From positions 28,007,204-28,071,203 of the forward strand of contig NC_084706.1 in assembly GCF_033807575.1 (NCBI RefSeq): a DNA stretch of 64,000 nt, in the 5' to 3' direction. The position numbers and the translations under genes are program-made. Under the pieces are notes generated by a model. The model saw only the letters and a program-made list of their open reading frames with translations. It had not been told where the DNA came from and ran no database searches. Positions 62,323 to 64,000 of this stretch are shown piece by piece (positions within the stretch are counted from its first letter, which is position 1; every line of letters begins with the position of its first letter). This DNA comes from Cydia pomonella. Its lineage: Eukaryota > Arthropoda > Insecta > Lepidoptera > Tortricidae.

Positions 62323-63227
62323 AAAATTCAAGGGTGCAATTCAGAGCTTAAATTAAGTTACTTTCTCAAAGCCACCGGTATTCTAATTAACTCTATTTCG
62401 GAGATAATAAATAGTTTATTTCTATCTGATAATAGTATTTTGAGTCTAAATTGAAGAAAACAACTTGTTTTTACGAGCCTGAGCTTTAAAAACTTTTGAG
62501 TCTTTTAAGTCCCGAGTCGAATCCTTTATTGAGTCTTTTTTAAGCGCAACTCTAAAGGACTCGAGTCTCCGAATAGAAACTCAGTCAACAATTTTATAGG
62601 TTTTACCTAAACAACAGTAAAGTAAATAGGCATTATTGTAAGATTTATGTAATCTACATCCATGAATTTTACATAAAGACAACGCATTTCGAAGTTATTT
62701 GTAAAAAAATACAAGTTCTCCGAAAAGGACTCAAGTCTCTACAAGAAACTCACATCTGTAATAAGTTGAAAGAACTCGAGTTTCGTCTTAATTATAAGAG
62801 TCTGAAAAACTGAGTCGAGTCTTAAAGCAGAGGACTCAAAGGACTCGAGTCTTAACCCTATCTGATAAGGCCTCTATGAGCGTGTACACTTGCCTTAGGG
62901 CTTGTTTATATATTGATTAGTGTTTAGTAAGAGTTTATACATTTGCTCTATGTTCGTTTAAATCGATGTTGGAAATGATAATAATATGTCAAAGTTTTCA
63001 ATTGGTTAACCAAACAACACAAAACAAACAAATTCAATAGCATACCCATCTACAACAACGCTATATGCAGCATTTAATTATTTTTTGTCAAACTTGCAAT
63101 GAAATTTTGACATGACTTACTTAAAATTAGGTCTGGAAATATCAGATGCGATGAGTGAAGATGATATGTAAGGGAATTTCATACAGTCTTACACACGTAG
63201 GCGTGTAGGCAATCTTCTTTGTTTTTA
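62323..63227. other. No gene; cluster of GACTCGAGTC-like motifs at 62465-62860
   Basis: GGACTCGAGTCT or near forms recur irregularly (62567, 62727, 62843) together with AAACTCA and GAGTC words, giving weak direct and inverted similarity. Otherwise AT-rich. Confidence 0.5.
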
Positions 63228-63231
63228 TTAA

Positions 63232-64000
63232 CCCTTAACCACCTACGTGCGGTCTCACAGACCATAGATTATTCAAAGTTGTCAATAACTGAACGCGAGT
63301 ACACCGCACATGCGTCTGTGACCTTGTACCTTTGCCCGGCCCCCCCGCAGAGCCGGCCATGCCGTCGACTTATTCAGACGTGTGCTCATTTGGATTTGGT
63401 GAGTAAAAAAATATCATCGGCGGTCTGTGAGACCGCATGTAGGTGGTTACTATATTTTTGAATGGTCTCCCAGACCGCACGTAGGTGGTTGTGTTATTTT
63501 TAATGTCATAGTAATCTTTACTATAGTTTGGCACGTTTCTTGATTTTTTTCTAGTAAAACATGCTTCCTAGTGACGCAACAATTGAAAAGTGGCTACAGG
63601 AAGTATCGTCTGGTGAAGATGACCTGTCGGATGAAGGATACAGTGCCGTAGAACCAGAACTTGCTCTACTAAATTTACCGGAGGAAAGTTGCGCCTCGGA
63701 TTCTGAGATCGAGGCTAATGAATAACACTGATCAACGATCAGAACGGGATAAAACAAGAAATTTCAACTCTACCTTCCCGACATGCGTCTCGCGAGCCGA
63801 TTGCACATATAGGAGAGCAAGAGCACGAGCAGTCGGAATCCTCGGATGATGATGTGTCATTAATACATAACGGTCAAGACCTAGAAAGGAAAATTCTTTT
63901 GGGAAAAATCGGTTTCGTTGGTCATATGAACCGCCATCTCTGCGATCAAGAATTTCAGGAGAAGGCGTAAAACCAGCTTACCGCGATGAAATAAACTCTT
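63232..64000 (+). mobile_element. piggyBac-like transposon, left end (continues past window)
   Basis: TTAA at 63228-63231 followed by CCCTTAACCACC, the target and CCC start expected for piggyBac. A second TTAA at 63235 makes the exact border ambiguous. The motif ACCACCTACGTGCGGTCT, CACAGACC (63238-63263) returns inverted at 63422-63449 and 63464-63490. A transposase start with the family hallmark follows. The right end lies outside. Confidence 0.8.
63561..64000 (+). pseudogene. piggyBac-like transposase, N-terminal part, frame-broken
   Basis: An ATG at 63561 opens 54 codons of acidic sequence (SSGEDDLSDEGYS) up to TAA at 63723. The acidic character then continues in a second frame (63722 to about 63967; EHEQSESSDDD) and a third frame from about 63883 reads FGKNRFRWSYEPPSLRSRI. 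Acidic, Ser-rich N-termini followed by GKNxFxWSxxPPxxxSR are characteristic of piggyBac (DDE_Tnp_1_7) proteins. Two frameshifts are needed, so as given this is a damaged gene, or the consensus has indels. The catalytic domain is beyond the window. Confidence 0.78.

Noticed and set aside
61953..62351. 132-codon frame as a coding gene
   Set aside because: It crosses from repeat H into the CTGCCGGTGAGT retroposon family, so it is a fusion of two repeats.

Overview
The window looks like transposon-dominated, gene-poor nuclear DNA from a moth or butterfly. It is AT-rich. It carries many short interspersed repeats that I recognise from lepidopteran genomes: tRNA-headed SINEs ending in GAA or AAATA runs, the repeat family that opens with ACCGGCCAAGT and closes with GGAACCCTAAAA, CR1/Jockey/RTE LINE 3' ends, and many hairpin MITEs. 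I cannot name the species. I find no convincing host protein gene, rRNA, genuine tRNA gene or CRISPR array.

Layout. Positions 1-6411 hold a BEL/Pao LTR retrotransposon on the minus strand (copy A, coding region broken by small indels). Its flank runs to 7416 and stops at a 100-base N gap (7417-7516). Positions 7517-13362 hold SINE, LINE and MITE pieces. Positions 13363-18267 are a complete Ty1/copia element on the plus strand, with 260-bp LTRs in which I see no difference, a 5-bp target duplication and one 1404-residue open frame. Positions 20111-26659 are a complete BEL/Pao element (copy B) with 281-bp LTRs differing at one base, target duplication GTAGC and a 1981-residue open frame. Everything from 1 to 7416 matches 20250-27672, host flank included, so copy A and copy B are one insertion seen twice: a haplotype or assembly duplication, or less likely a real segmental duplication.

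Positions 27.7-63.2 kb are a mosaic of nested repeats. Several elements sit inside other repeats, and intact relatives in the same window act as empty sites. A 587-bp hAT-like element with an 8-bp target duplication lies inside the GGCCAAGT family repeat (58860-59446). MITEs interrupt two SINEs (42798-42916 and 57692-57926). A foldback element containing a tRNA-like sequence lies inside another repeat (61648-61877). LINE C-terminal coding ends of at least six lineages are present, all cut off at their 5' side. The window closes inside the left end of a piggyBac-like transposon (63232 onward) with repeated subterminal motifs and a frame-broken transposase start.

Only the copia element and BEL/Pao copy B look capable of coding for a full retrotransposition set (Gag, protease, integrase, reverse transcriptase, RNase H). 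The SINEs would depend on LINE enzymes and the MITEs on transposases encoded elsewhere. The strongest candidates for something undescribed are the tRNA-bearing foldback at 61.7 kb, the 23-bp GACGTC array at 51.7 kb, the AT-hook linker in the copia polyprotein and the 725-bp foldback at 44.1 kb.
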